From contig JAKBRD010000004.1 of NCBI GenBank assembly GCA_021834865.1, positions 1 to 29,732 of the forward strand: a DNA stretch of 29,732 nucleotides, given 5' to 3'. This stretch comes from Microcaldota archaeon. GTDB lineage: Archaea; Micrarchaeota; Micrarchaeia; Micrarchaeales; Micrarchaeaceae. Both the position numbers and the translations under genes were made by a program. The stretch's first letter is position 1; each line of letters starts with the position of its first letter. Below, piece after piece: positions 1 through 7,310 of this stretch. The notes under the pieces are model-generated. The model had not been told where the DNA came from. It was given only the letters and a program-made list of their open reading frames with translations, and ran no database searches.

Positions 1-328
1 TGGAATCCCCGAGCGACATTCCTCTCGCGCATAGGTACATCTTTAGATGTTCCATCGGTGTCAGATAACCTATCGGGCTGGCTTCCTGCGGTATGCTCAC
101 TATCCTTTTCCTTATCTCCTTTGCGTCTGTTATGTTGTCTAGGCCATCTATCCTTACTGTGCCTGAGCTCTGCAGCAGCTGGGTTGAGAGTATCCTCATG
201 AGCGTAGTCTTTCCTGCTCCGTTTCTGCCGATTACCGTAGTTAGCCTTTTGTCAATGTCAAAGCTTATTCCCTTGAGCGCATGGTTGCCGTCGCCGTAGC
301 GCTTGTCGAGCCTTTTTATCTCTATCAT
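1..328 (-). CDS. ABC transporter ATP-binding protein (partial, 5' end only)
   Basis: The reverse strand from the ATG at 328 reads through the window edge, so only the first 109 codons are present. The protein begins MIEIKRLDKRYGDG and carries a Walker A motif GRNGAGKTT near residues 34-42, followed by a Q-loop-like SIPQEAS segment near residue 80. This is the N-terminal half of a cytoplasmic ABC ATPase that would energise a membrane transporter, with similarity in style to multidrug or ABC-2 type exporter ATPases. Signature motif, Walker B and the permease lie outside the window, so the substrate cannot be named. A TATA-like box lies about 26 bases upstream of the ATG, consistent with a leaderless mRNA. 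Confidence 0.9.
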   Translation of the reverse strand, partial: MIEIKRLDKRYGDGNHALKGISFDIDKRLTTVIGRNGAGKTTLMRILSTQLLQSSGTVRIDGLDNITDAKEIRKRIVSIPQEASPIGYLTPMEHLKMYLCARGMSLGDS

Positions 329-350
329 CGTAAAGCTTTTTTCTTACTGA

Positions 351-358
351 TATATAAA
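351..358 (-). promoter_or_regulatory. TATA-like box for the ABC ATPase gene
   Basis: The minus strand reads TTTATATA here, centred about 26 bases ahead of the ATG at 328. At the usual archaeal TATA-to-start distance, transcription would begin at or next to the start codon. Confidence 0.55.
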
Positions 359-481
359 CCTCTGCAACATGTGCATCATGTGAAAAGTATACGCTTATGG
401 AAAAATGTATATGAAGCTAAATTTCTTAGAGAGCGCTAAACCAAATCCGTAGAAAGTGTTAAAGGAGGCTAGGAAGTCAAT

Positions 482-496
482 ATGCATGTGATTTGA
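482..496 (+). promoter_or_regulatory. Possible 4-codon leader peptide overlapping the FKBP start
   Basis: A purine-rich stretch AAAGGAGG (461-468), with a second AGGAAG (471-476), precedes an ATG at 482. That frame reads Met-His-Val-Ile and stops at TGA 494-496, overlapping the FKBP start as TGATG. The Shine-Dalgarno-like sequence is better placed for this mini-ORF than for the FKBP ATG at 496, so translation may couple through the stop/start overlap. It could also be chance. Confidence 0.35.
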
Positions 497-933
497 TGCC
501 AGAAGCAAACGAACAGATTGTTGAAAAGGGCGACAGCATAGAAGTATTTTACACAGGGACGCTTGACAATGGGACCGTATTCGATTCCAATGTTGGAAAA
601 GAGCCGCTGGCTTTCACTGTCGGATCCGGGGAGCTCATAAAGGGTTTTGACGAAGGCGTTATAGGCATGAAGCTAAACGAAACCAAGAAAATTGCAATAA
701 AGGCTGCCGATGCCTACGGCGAAAAGCAGGACGAACTAATAGTAGACGTCCCTGCCGAGAATTTCGGCGAAGTAGAAGTAAGGGAGGGCATGGGAGTAAG
801 AACCGAGGACGGCCACGAAGGAACAGTAATCAGCATAGGCGAGAAAACTATAAAGGTTGACTTCAATCCGCAGCTCGCAGGCAAGGACCTGAACTTTGAG
901 ATAAAAGTAGCGAAGATAAAGAAGCACGCTTAA
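496..933 (+). CDS. FKBP-type peptidyl-prolyl cis-trans isomerase (SlyD-like, with IF domain)
   Basis: This 145-residue protein has the usual short archaeal FKBP layout. An FKBP half with VEKGDSIEVFYTGTLDNGTVFDS near the N terminus and GELIKGFDEGVIGMKLNE in the middle is followed by the inserted flap domain (about residues 80-125) and a final FKBP strand FEIKVAKIKK. Such proteins catalyse proline isomerisation and act as holdase chaperones in the cytoplasm. There is no signal peptide. I chose the ATG at 496 over the TTG at 493; both encode nearly the same protein. The last four bases overlap the 3' end of the convergent gene 930-1394. A TATA-like TGTATAT near 406-412 would give a leader of about 60 bases, unlike the leaderless genes nearby. 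Confidence 0.93.
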   Translation: MPEANEQIVEKGDSIEVFYTGTLDNGTVFDSNVGKEPLAFTVGSGELIKGFDEGVIGMKLNETKKIAIKAADAYGEKQDELIVDVPAENFGEVEVREGMGVRTEDGHEGTVISIGEKTIKVDFNPQLAGKDLNFEIKVAKIKKHA

Positions 934-1394
934 ACTTTTGTGGCTTCGTTATCTTTGTCTGAAGTTATGCCTACAGAGTATCCATTCCTGTGCTTGCCCG
1001 GAGGGAGCAGCTTCTTCCCATCAAGGTATACGTCGACACCTTGCTCGCCTTTGGCAGCGGCCTCGAACTGGAGGTCTCTCATAAGGTTGTTCAGCCTTAT
1101 GTAATCAAAATAGTGTAAGGCCATTTCTACAGCATAATCGGCTTGCGAAACAGGCTCAACATCTGGATTATTCAGTGCGCACGAATATACTTTCGAATAT
1201 ATTGCAGTTAATGGATCATTAAGAGCTTCCAGGCCAGAAAGCCCATACTTCAGCGCAATCTCTTTTATTTTTTCACCTTCCGATTCCACAAATCCCTTGA
1301 ATCCCTTTTCGCTGTTTGCCCATTGTAGCCCGTCAAAAAACTGCAGGAGTGATTTTTCGTCCCTTTGCTTTTGCAAATCTGCCTTTTTCTCCAT
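930..1394 (-). CDS. Hypothetical protein, 154 aa
   Basis: I do not recognise this protein. It is soluble, charged and mostly helical by appearance, beginning MEKKADLQKQRDEKSLLQFF. The C-terminal part contains DVYLDGKKLLPPGKHRNGYS, which reads like a beta-hairpin. No membrane segment, signal peptide or catalytic motif is visible. It starts 14 bases after the stop of the tRNA-binding protein gene (1409-1924) on the same strand and is probably co-transcribed with it. It ends in a 4-base convergent overlap with the FKBP gene. Being a distinct reading frame in a same-strand series with compact spacing supports a real gene, but function is unknown. Confidence 0.7.
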   Translation of the reverse strand: MEKKADLQKQRDEKSLLQFFDGLQWANSEKGFKGFVESEGEKIKEIALKYGLSGLEALNDPLTAIYSKVYSCALNNPDVEPVSQADYAVEMALHYFDYIRLNNLMRDLQFEAAAKGEQGVDVYLDGKKLLPPGKHRNGYSVGITSDKDNEATKV

Positions 1395-1408
1395 ATAATA
1401 ACGCCATA

Positions 1409-1924
1409 TCAGTGTATTTTGCTTCCTGGGGCTGCATCCTTGTCAGGCACTATGAGCGACACGTTTAGCTCGTCTTCCGCTGCCAGAAGCATACCGTCGG
1501 ATACGACTCCTGCTATAGTTCTAGGCGCAAGGTTTGCCACCACTATTATCTTCTTGCCTATTAGCTCTTCCCTTCCGTAGAATGCGCCTATTCCTGCAAC
1601 TATGGTCCTTCTTCCAAGTTCCCCTAAATCAAGCGTCAGCTTGTACATTGGCTTCCTTGTTGATGGATGAGGTTCCGCATCCAGTATTTCGGCGACCCTC
1701 AAGTCTACAGCTTCGAATTTGTCAAAGCTAATCCTCTCGTAATCGCTGATTGACATCACCGACTCATCGGCATTGTTGGCCCCTGCTGCAGATTCAAGTG
1801 AATCTTCACTGCTGCCTACTTTTTCTATCGAGTCAGCGGAACCCTTCCTTTCGAGTTCGTCGCGCTCGTTGATGTCATCCATTATGCTGTCCAGATCGTG
1901 TGAATTGCGCGCCAAATTATGCAC
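1409..1924 (-). CDS. Stand-alone tRNA-binding (EMAP/MetG C-terminal-like) domain protein
   Basis: Residues about 62-171 form a tRNA-binding OB-fold of the EMAP II/Arc1p/MetRS-beta family: ISFDKFEAVDLRVAEILDAE, then KPMYKLTLDLGELGRRTIVAGI, KKIIVVANLAP and GVVSDGMLLAA. In other archaea this module occurs as the C terminus of methionyl-tRNA synthetase or as a separate beta subunit that improves tRNA binding. A catalytic MetRS is not in the window. The first 60 residues are an acidic, low-complexity extension (DDINERDELE, SSEDSLESAAGANNADES) not usual for the family. The start is a GTG at 1924, about 25 bases downstream of a good TATA-like box, supporting leaderless translation from there; an in-frame ATG 14 codons later is the alternative. 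Confidence 0.88.
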   Translation of the reverse strand: MHNLARNSHDLDSIMDDINERDELERKGSADSIEKVGSSEDSLESAAGANNADESVMSISDYERISFDKFEAVDLRVAEILDAEPHPSTRKPMYKLTLDLGELGRRTIVAGIGAFYGREELIGKKIIVVANLAPRTIAGVVSDGMLLAAEDELNVSLIVPDKDAAPGSKIH

Positions 1925-1935
1925 CGTTGACTATT

Positions 1936-2490
1936 CTATTCTTTAATATATTTATGCATATAGTGAAGCTGCAACTTTTCTGATGCCAACAGCCTGAATC
2001 CATGTTTTTCAAGCATAGATTTTAGCTCGCTCTCTGAAATGCGGATGTGCTGTGGCGGGCCAGCTTCTACTTCCTTCCTGAATTCTATAAATACCACTTC
2101 CGAACCCTTCCTGAAGGTGCTCGACATGGCCTTCAAGGCTTCCTCTTTGCAGCCCAGGTCATGGAATACGTTGGAAAAAAATACTTTGTCGTAATGCGAA
2201 TAGTCGTGCACCTTGCAGACGTCCTCTTCAATTACCTCCACATTCTTTATGCCTAGCTCCGAAATCTGCTTTTTTATAAGCAGGAGACCGTTATGCCCGG
2301 GCTCTAGGGCGGTTATTTCGGATTTCGGATTTTCTGATGCGAATGTTAGCGCATAGAATCCGTCTCCTGCCCCAACATCAATCAGGGACTGCCCGTCCTT
2401 AAGGCCGACAAATGCCTTTACCGTGTCAAGCGGCACGAAGTTATTGCGCATTTCCCTTATTCTCGAATAATCGAAATGATCCCACTCCAT
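1936..2490 (-). CDS. Class I SAM-dependent methyltransferase
   Basis: This 184-residue protein has motif I VGAGDGFYALTFA (about residues 38-50), an acidic motif II region ITALEPG, motif III-like VIEEDV and a post-motif VFFSNVFHDLG, the Rossmann-type SAM-binding pattern of UbiE/Methyltransf_25-like enzymes. The substrate cannot be read from the sequence. Length and simple architecture suggest a small-molecule methyltransferase. The ATG at 2490 has a TATA-like box about 24 bases upstream. The gene ends 11 bases before the GTG of the tRNA-binding protein, whose own TATA box lies inside the end of this gene. Confidence 0.85.
   Translation of the reverse strand: MEWDHFDYSRIREMRNNFVPLDTVKAFVGLKDGQSLIDVGAGDGFYALTFASENPKSEITALEPGHNGLLLIKKQISELGIKNVEVIEEDVCKVHDYSHYDKVFFSNVFHDLGCKEEALKAMSSTFRKGSEVVFIEFRKEVEAGPPQHIRISESELKSMLEKHGFRLLASEKLQLHYMHKYIKE
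1942..1954 (-). promoter_or_regulatory. TATA-like box inside methyltransferase 3' end
   Basis: The minus strand reads TAAATATATTAAA, centred about 25 bases before the GTG at 1924. It supports an internal leaderless promoter for the tRNA-binding protein. Confidence 0.5.
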
Positions 2491-2510
2491 TGCATCACAG
2501 TATTTGCTCC

Positions 2511-2518
2511 ATTATATG
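2511..2518 (-). promoter_or_regulatory. TATA-like box for methyltransferase
   Basis: The minus strand reads CATATAAT, centred about 24 bases ahead of the ATG at 2490, matching the leaderless spacing seen elsewhere in the window. Confidence 0.5.
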
Positions 2519-2618
2519 AATCGCACATATTGCAACCCAAAGTTAATAACGCTTTTGAGGCAAGAGATTTAGTGAATGACTAAAAGCTTGCCGCAACATA
2601 ATTGTTATCGTGGTTATA

Positions 2619-3758
2619 ATGGCAGGCTCCGAAAGCGGCAACTCTGTTAAAGAGGCCATAGGAAGCATAAAAGCGGACAATATAAAGCTTATTGAGAAGT
2701 TTGGCGCAGGCAGGATATCAGACGTAAAAGGGGTTCCGGACTTTTACACTTTCAACAACGGGCTTATGTATTCCCACAGGGATTTCGACAGGTTCCTGGC
2801 CAGCCTTAAAAGCAAGAAAAAGTGTGCGATAGTCTCGGGTTTCAACGCCAGCGGGCTCCCTCACCTAGGCCACATATCGGTTTTCGATACCAACCTGTTT
2901 TTCCAGAGGGAATACGGAGTGAACATCTTCATGCCAATCTCCGACGACGAAAGCTACGTATCTGGGAAGGTGGACACGCAGGAAACAGCGATAAAGAACT
3001 CGCTGATGCTGGTAAGGACCATGATAGCTTACGGTTTTGACGTTTCTAAGACTAAATTCATAATAGACCATATTTACACCAACATATACAATCTGGCCAT
3101 AAAGCTTTCAAGGGGCCTGACGCTCTCGGAGGTCAAGGCTGTATACGGATACACGCCAGACCAGAACATAGGGCTGCATTTCTATCCGGTAGTTCAGTCG
3201 GCCCACATAACATATCCGCTTACCATAGGCTATGAAGACGTCATGGTGCCTATAGGCTCGGACGAAGACTCGCATATGAGGGTCTGCAGGGACCTGGCTG
3301 GAAAGTTTGGCATGGTCAAGCCTGCTGCAATACATTCCGTATTCATGCCAGGGCTTGACGGGGAGAAAATGTCCAAGTCCAGGAACAACGGCATATTCCT
3401 GAACGAATCTGAGAAGGAGATAAAGCGCAAGATAATGAGCGCGTTCAGCGGAGGGCAGGCCAGCGTCGAAGAGCACAGGAAGCTCGGAGGTAACCCAGAT
3501 GTTGACATGGCATTCTTCTACTTGAAGAGCTATTTCCTTGGCAAAAAAGAGGCCGAAGAGCTTGCAAAGGACTACAGGAGCGGCAAAGTCCTGAGCGGAG
3601 AGATGAAGAACATGCTTTTCGACAGGATGGCTGAGCGCATCGCAAGGCTCAAAGACGCATACGCCAAAGTTTCCGAGAAAGACATGGAAAAGTCCATAAT
3701 GGTGGATGAAGGAATCGACCTGCGCGCGCTTATGGGCAAGTATGACATTTTCAAGTGA
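2619..3758 (+). CDS. trpS: Tryptophanyl-tRNA synthetase (archaeal/eukaryal type)
   Basis: A class I aminoacyl-tRNA synthetase that charges tRNA-Trp. The HIGH-like motif is LPHLGHIS (about residue 85) and the KMSKS loop is GEKMSKSRN (about residue 250). The segment FSGGQASVEEHRKLGGNPDV is characteristic of the archaeal/eukaryal TrpRS subgroup. Length (379-382 aa) is normal. The start is either the ATG at 2619, used here, or a GTG at 2610 three codons earlier; an AT-rich ACTAAAAG near 2579-2586 could serve as a TATA element for either. The stop lies four bases before the hemC ATG, so this housekeeping gene seems to head the heme operon and would set its basal expression. Confidence 0.93.
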   Translation: MAGSESGNSVKEAIGSIKADNIKLIEKFGAGRISDVKGVPDFYTFNNGLMYSHRDFDRFLASLKSKKKCAIVSGFNASGLPHLGHISVFDTNLFFQREYGVNIFMPISDDESYVSGKVDTQETAIKNSLMLVRTMIAYGFDVSKTKFIIDHIYTNIYNLAIKLSRGLTLSEVKAVYGYTPDQNIGLHFYPVVQSAHITYPLTIGYEDVMVPIGSDEDSHMRVCRDLAGKFGMVKPAAIHSVFMPGLDGEKMSKSRNNGIFLNESEKEIKRKIMSAFSGGQASVEEHRKLGGNPDVDMAFFYLKSYFLGKKEAEELAKDYRSGKVLSGEMKNMLFDRMAERIARLKDAYAKVSEKDMEKSIMVDEGIDLRALMGKYDIFK

Positions 3759-3762
3759 CGCC

Positions 3763-4677
3763 ATGGAAAAACTGCTGATAGGCACAAGAGGGAGCGCACT
3801 TTCCATAGCACAGACTGAAATAGTCGCAAGAAAGATAGGGCAGGCATACCCGAATATCAAATGCGAGCTGATAAGGATAAAGACGCTCAACGAGAAGATA
3901 GACAGGAGTGCGGAAAAGGCAACCGACAAGGACATATACACAAAGGAGATCGACGCCGCACTATCCGAAGGCTCCATAGACATTGCAGTCCACAGCCTAA
4001 AGGACCTTAAGAACGAGCTGAACGAGGGCATTGTACTGGCTTGTGTTCCGGAAAGGGACAGCCCGTTTGACTGCATAATAAAAGGAAAGGGTTTCAAATC
4101 CAAGAGCAGCCCAGTAATCGGAACAAGCAGCATACGCAGAAAGATGCAGGTCTCCGGCATAGTTAGAAATGCCGTTGTAAAGGACATACATGGAAACGTA
4201 GATACGCGCCTGAAAGCTTTGGACAACGGCTCTGTCGATGCGCTAATACTTGCGGAATCCGGAATGCGCAGGCTTGGCTACAGCACAGGTTTCGAGGAGC
4301 TTGGAGTGGACATAATGGTGCCTGCCATAGGCCAGGGCGCGTTGGCCATTACTGCACGCGCCAATGACAGCAAAATAATAAAAATGATGAAAGGCATAGG
4401 GGATAAAAAAGCCGAATCCGAGACGTCTGCGGAAAGGGCTTTCGGGAGGGTATTTGGCATTGGATGCGATGTGCCTATAGGGGCATTGGCTCTTGCGGAT
4501 GAAAAGAGAATGAGCATAAAAATTACCGGGTTCCTTTCCGATATCGAAGGCAAAAAACAAGTAAGAAAGAGCATTGAGGGCAGCTTAAACAATCCAGAAG
4601 GGCTCGGAAGGGAATTGGGGAAACGGGTAATGGAAGACGGAGGGGAAGATATAATTGCCGGGAACATCAAAGGATAA
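3763..4677 (+). CDS. hemC: Porphobilinogen deaminase (hydroxymethylbilane synthase)
   Basis: The enzyme joins four porphobilinogens into hydroxymethylbilane. The 304-residue protein begins MEKLLIGTRGSALSIAQTE, typical for the family. It has the catalytic Asp in VHSLKDLK (D81), the substrate-binding arginines in GTSSIRRKMQ and HGNVDTRLKAL, and the dipyrromethane-cofactor cysteine in GIGCDVPIGA (C235). All key residues appear intact. I start at the ATG at 3763, four bases after the trpS stop; an upstream in-frame ATG at 3706 would lie inside trpS and adds 19 non-homologous residues. It overlaps hemD by 23 bases. Confidence 0.96.
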   Translation: MEKLLIGTRGSALSIAQTEIVARKIGQAYPNIKCELIRIKTLNEKIDRSAEKATDKDIYTKEIDAALSEGSIDIAVHSLKDLKNELNEGIVLACVPERDSPFDCIIKGKGFKSKSSPVIGTSSIRRKMQVSGIVRNAVVKDIHGNVDTRLKALDNGSVDALILAESGMRRLGYSTGFEELGVDIMVPAIGQGALAITARANDSKIIKMMKGIGDKKAESETSAERAFGRVFGIGCDVPIGALALADEKRMSIKITGFLSDIEGKKQVRKSIEGSLNNPEGLGRELGKRVMEDGGEDIIAGNIKG

Positions 4678-5377
4678 AATCGCAGTATTCTGCCCGAAAG
4701 AGGAAGCAGGAGCTTTAAAATCAAGGTTCAAGGGCTTAAAAAACGTGGAATTTATACCGGCGATAACATTTGCCGACGACTGGGAAGCCGCTGCCAATGC
4801 AGTAAGGATGGCGGAGCTTGCTGCATATGTAATATTCGGATCCAAGCACTCGGTAAGCCTGTTTTTCGAAAAGGCAAAAGAGTTGGGGATAAAAAACCCT
4901 CTGAAAAATGCCGAGGTATTTGCAGCCGGACATGCAACTGCGATGGAGCTTAAGAGCTTCGGAATAGATGTTGCATATGCCCCAAACAGGGGAGGCCTTT
5001 ACGAGGTATATGCAAGAATTTCAGGAATGGAGCATGGACCGGTAATAGAGATATCTGGCTCCGGAGCTGGCAAAACAGATAAATGGGAACTTGCACCGGG
5101 ATTTATGCACATAAAGATAAGGGTTTATTCTGTCGAGGATTGCAAGCTGGAATTCGATCCGCATGGATATTCTGCAGTGGTTTTTCCGAGCAGCCTTGAG
5201 GTCGAATCCCTGTTCAAGAGCGTTGATTATGATTTCGGTGGATTTCAAGGGTTAAAAGCAATATGCATAGGCAGAAAGGCCCTTGTAAAAGCGAAAATGG
5301 CTTTTAAAGACGCCAAAGAAGCAGAGATAAACACGCTGGAATCTGCGATAAAGGCATCAGGTGCAAAGAATGGATAG
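4655..5377 (+). CDS. hemD: Uroporphyrinogen-III synthase
   Basis: The enzyme cyclises hydroxymethylbilane with inversion of ring D to give uroporphyrinogen III. HemD sequences are poorly conserved, and this call rests on both context (between hemC and hemE) and fold pattern. There are two alternating alpha/beta halves, with YVIFGSKHSVSLFFEKAKELG (about residues 58-78) and VVFPSSLEVESLFK followed by KAICIGRKALVKAK near the C terminus, which match the family's recurring strand-Ser-x-helix elements. Length (240 aa) is normal. The start is a TTG at 4655 inside the end of hemC, preceded by GGAGGGG at 4639-4645, about 10 bases upstream. No better start occurs until well into the first domain. Confidence 0.85.
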   Translation: MPGTSKDKIAVFCPKEEAGALKSRFKGLKNVEFIPAITFADDWEAAANAVRMAELAAYVIFGSKHSVSLFFEKAKELGIKNPLKNAEVFAAGHATAMELKSFGIDVAYAPNRGGLYEVYARISGMEHGPVIEISGSGAGKTDKWELAPGFMHIKIRVYSVEDCKLEFDPHGYSAVVFPSSLEVESLFKSVDYDFGGFQGLKAICIGRKALVKAKMAFKDAKEAEINTLESAIKASGAKNG

Positions 5378-6407
5378 TTATAAAGATAGCCTTTTGATCA
5401 GGGCGATGAGGGGCGAGCATGTGGAGAGGCACCCCGTCTGGTTCATGAGGCAGGCCGGAAGGTATCTCAAGGAATATGCCTGGCTTAAAAAAGGGCGCAA
5501 TGTTCTCGAAGTACAGTCAGACCCGGAGACCTCGTCCGAAATAACCGTACTCCCGGTAAGAAAGCTTGGCGTAGATGCAGCAGTGCTGTATTCGGATATA
5601 ATGGTACCGCTAAAAGCGGTCGGATACGAACTGCATATAGAGGAGAACATAGGCCCCATAGCAGACAATCTTCTTGACATAGGTGACAATGACGCAATTG
5701 GCCGCATCAAAAGGTTTGATTGCGAAAGAGACGCACAGTACGTGCTTGAAAATATAAGGCTTTCGATCGAAAAGCTCGACGGAGTTCCACTCATAGGCTT
5801 TTCCGGGGGCCCGTTCACGCTTTTCAGCTACATAATAGAGGGAAGGCCTTCCAGGACTTTTGAGCGCTCTAGAGAGGCAATGAATAATGACCCCACGGGC
5901 TTCGAAAAGGCTATGGATGCCGCTTCGGTACTTATAACCAATTATATCAAGGCGCAAATAAGGGCAGGGGTTTCGGTTGTCCAGATATTTGACAGCTGGG
6001 CCGGCCTGCTAGATAAAGAGGAATATGAAAGGTTTATATTGGGGCCAACCAAGCGCATATTGTCAGAATTGCCTAAAAACATTCCGAAGATATATTTTTC
6101 CGCCAAGACCGACGGCATGCTCGACCTATTTGCAAAATCGAATCCTGATTTCATAAGCTTAGACCCACGCACCCCAATACGCAAGAGTTATTACGAATTG
6201 GGCGAAAGGTTTGGCATACAGGGAAATCTTGATCCTGAACTGGCAAGGGCCGGAGGGGCAAGCATGGAAAAAGCCGTATCAGGAATCCTGAACGATGCAG
6301 CCGAAATCGATAAATTCATATTCAACCTCGGACATGGAGTATTGAAAGACACTCCTCCGGAGAATCTTAAAAGGATAGTAGGCATTGTGAAGGGACGCAG
6401 GCTTTGA
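5370..6407 (+). CDS. hemE: Uroporphyrinogen decarboxylase
   Basis: The enzyme decarboxylates the four acetate side chains of uroporphyrinogen III to give coproporphyrinogen III. The family signature VWFMRQAGRYLKEY gives the substrate-binding R27 and R31, and LYSDIMVPLKAVG gives the catalytic Asp (D76). The second signature region GFSGGPFTLFSYIIEG is also present, and length (345 aa) is standard. A GTG at 5361 is in frame, but the ATG at 5370 is preceded by GGTG with a 6-base spacer, the pattern used by other genes here, so I prefer it. The start overlaps the hemD stop by 8 bases, implying translational coupling. Its presence points away from the siroheme (Ahb) route, which does not need HemE. 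Confidence 0.96.
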   Translation: MDSYKDSLLIRAMRGEHVERHPVWFMRQAGRYLKEYAWLKKGRNVLEVQSDPETSSEITVLPVRKLGVDAAVLYSDIMVPLKAVGYELHIEENIGPIADNLLDIGDNDAIGRIKRFDCERDAQYVLENIRLSIEKLDGVPLIGFSGGPFTLFSYIIEGRPSRTFERSREAMNNDPTGFEKAMDAASVLITNYIKAQIRAGVSVVQIFDSWAGLLDKEEYERFILGPTKRILSELPKNIPKIYFSAKTDGMLDLFAKSNPDFISLDPRTPIRKSYYELGERFGIQGNLDPELARAGGASMEKAVSGILNDAAEIDKFIFNLGHGVLKDTPPENLKRIVGIVKGRRL

Positions 6408-6412
6408 ATGCA

Positions 6413-7306
6413 TTATTTTTTTGCGGCTTTGGCATAGGCATTGTATAATGCCATTATTATTCCATCAGAGTCATTAGGCATCCTTGGCATTTTTGCTTCG
6501 ATTCCAAGATTCTTGCACAGCTCCACGTATTCGATTCCTGCATCGTACATAGTTTCAAGATTGTCTGATACGAAGCCTATCGGTATTATTACAAGTTTCT
6601 TCACGCAGTTCTTTGCAAGGCCATTTATCTGCCATGCGGCATCCGGGCCTATCCATTTCCCGGGAACGTCAGCTGCGCTCTGGAAGCTTAGGGACCATTT
6701 GCAGCCAAACCTTTTTTCTACAGAATTTGATGCATATATGAGCTCTCTCCTGTAAACGCTCAGGTCATCGGCATCGCTAAGCGGAAGGCTGTGAGCAGTA
6801 AAAAGCATTGTCCAGCTTTTGTCTATTTCGATTTCTTTCAGCTTTTCGGCCCATGCGTCAGCCAGGCCCGTCTCGTCGTGCCATGAGTTTACAAATTTTA
6901 TTTCTCCGGAATAGCCGCATTCTTTGGCCGCAGCTTTTACGCGGTCAGAATAGCTTCCCGTGCCTATGTAGCTGTAGAAAGGAGCTACAGGAATGCAAAA
7001 AAGCCTAGAAACGGAATCGTCTTTGGCTTTTTTTATCGCGTCGATTATATGCGGTTCAGAATACTTCATGCCAAAATAGACCGATACGCTTCCCATTTCT
7101 TTGTCAAGTAACTTTTGAAGCTTTTCTGCTTGACTTTTCGTTATCTCAAGCAAAGGAGAGCTCCCACCTATGGCTGCGTACCTTTTTTTAAGTTTTTCAA
7201 GCTGGGCAGCTGAAGGCCTGGCTCCACGCAGTATTTCAGTGTAGTATCGTTCAACGTCATCGAGATCCTTCGGAGTTCCATAAGCCATTAAGAGTATCCC
7301 ATCCAT
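6413..7306 (-). CDS. hemH: Ferrochelatase, coproporphyrin type by context (CpfC/HemH)
   Basis: The enzyme inserts Fe2+ into a porphyrin. The 297-residue protein has LLMAYGTPKDLDDVERYYTE at the N terminus, the catalytic His in FTAHSLP (H172) and the acidic metal-site residue in SDNLETMYD (E251). The AYGTP Tyr (Y9) corresponds to the distal tyrosine of Bacillus-type soluble ferrochelatases. There is no C-terminal membrane helix and no obvious cysteine cluster for a [2Fe-2S] centre. The N terminus reads remarkably like Firmicute/Actinobacterial CpfC. It starts 4 bases after the chdC stop and is surely co-transcribed with it, and it ends 5 bases from the convergent hemE stop. Pairing with chdC implies coproporphyrin III as substrate. 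Confidence 0.95.
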   Translation of the reverse strand: MDGILLMAYGTPKDLDDVERYYTEILRGARPSAAQLEKLKKRYAAIGGSSPLLEITKSQAEKLQKLLDKEMGSVSVYFGMKYSEPHIIDAIKKAKDDSVSRLFCIPVAPFYSYIGTGSYSDRVKAAAKECGYSGEIKFVNSWHDETGLADAWAEKLKEIEIDKSWTMLFTAHSLPLSDADDLSVYRRELIYASNSVEKRFGCKWSLSFQSAADVPGKWIGPDAAWQINGLAKNCVKKLVIIPIGFVSDNLETMYDAGIEYVELCKNLGIEAKMPRMPNDSDGIIMALYNAYAKAAKK

Positions 7307-7310
7307 TTAT

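Noticed and set aside
3108..4226. A 372-codon open frame on the minus strand across trpS and hemC
   Set aside because: It lies antisense to two clear enzymes with intact motifs, and its translation is Ser/Phe/Leu-rich with no recognisable domain. It is a shadow of the opposite-strand codon bias.
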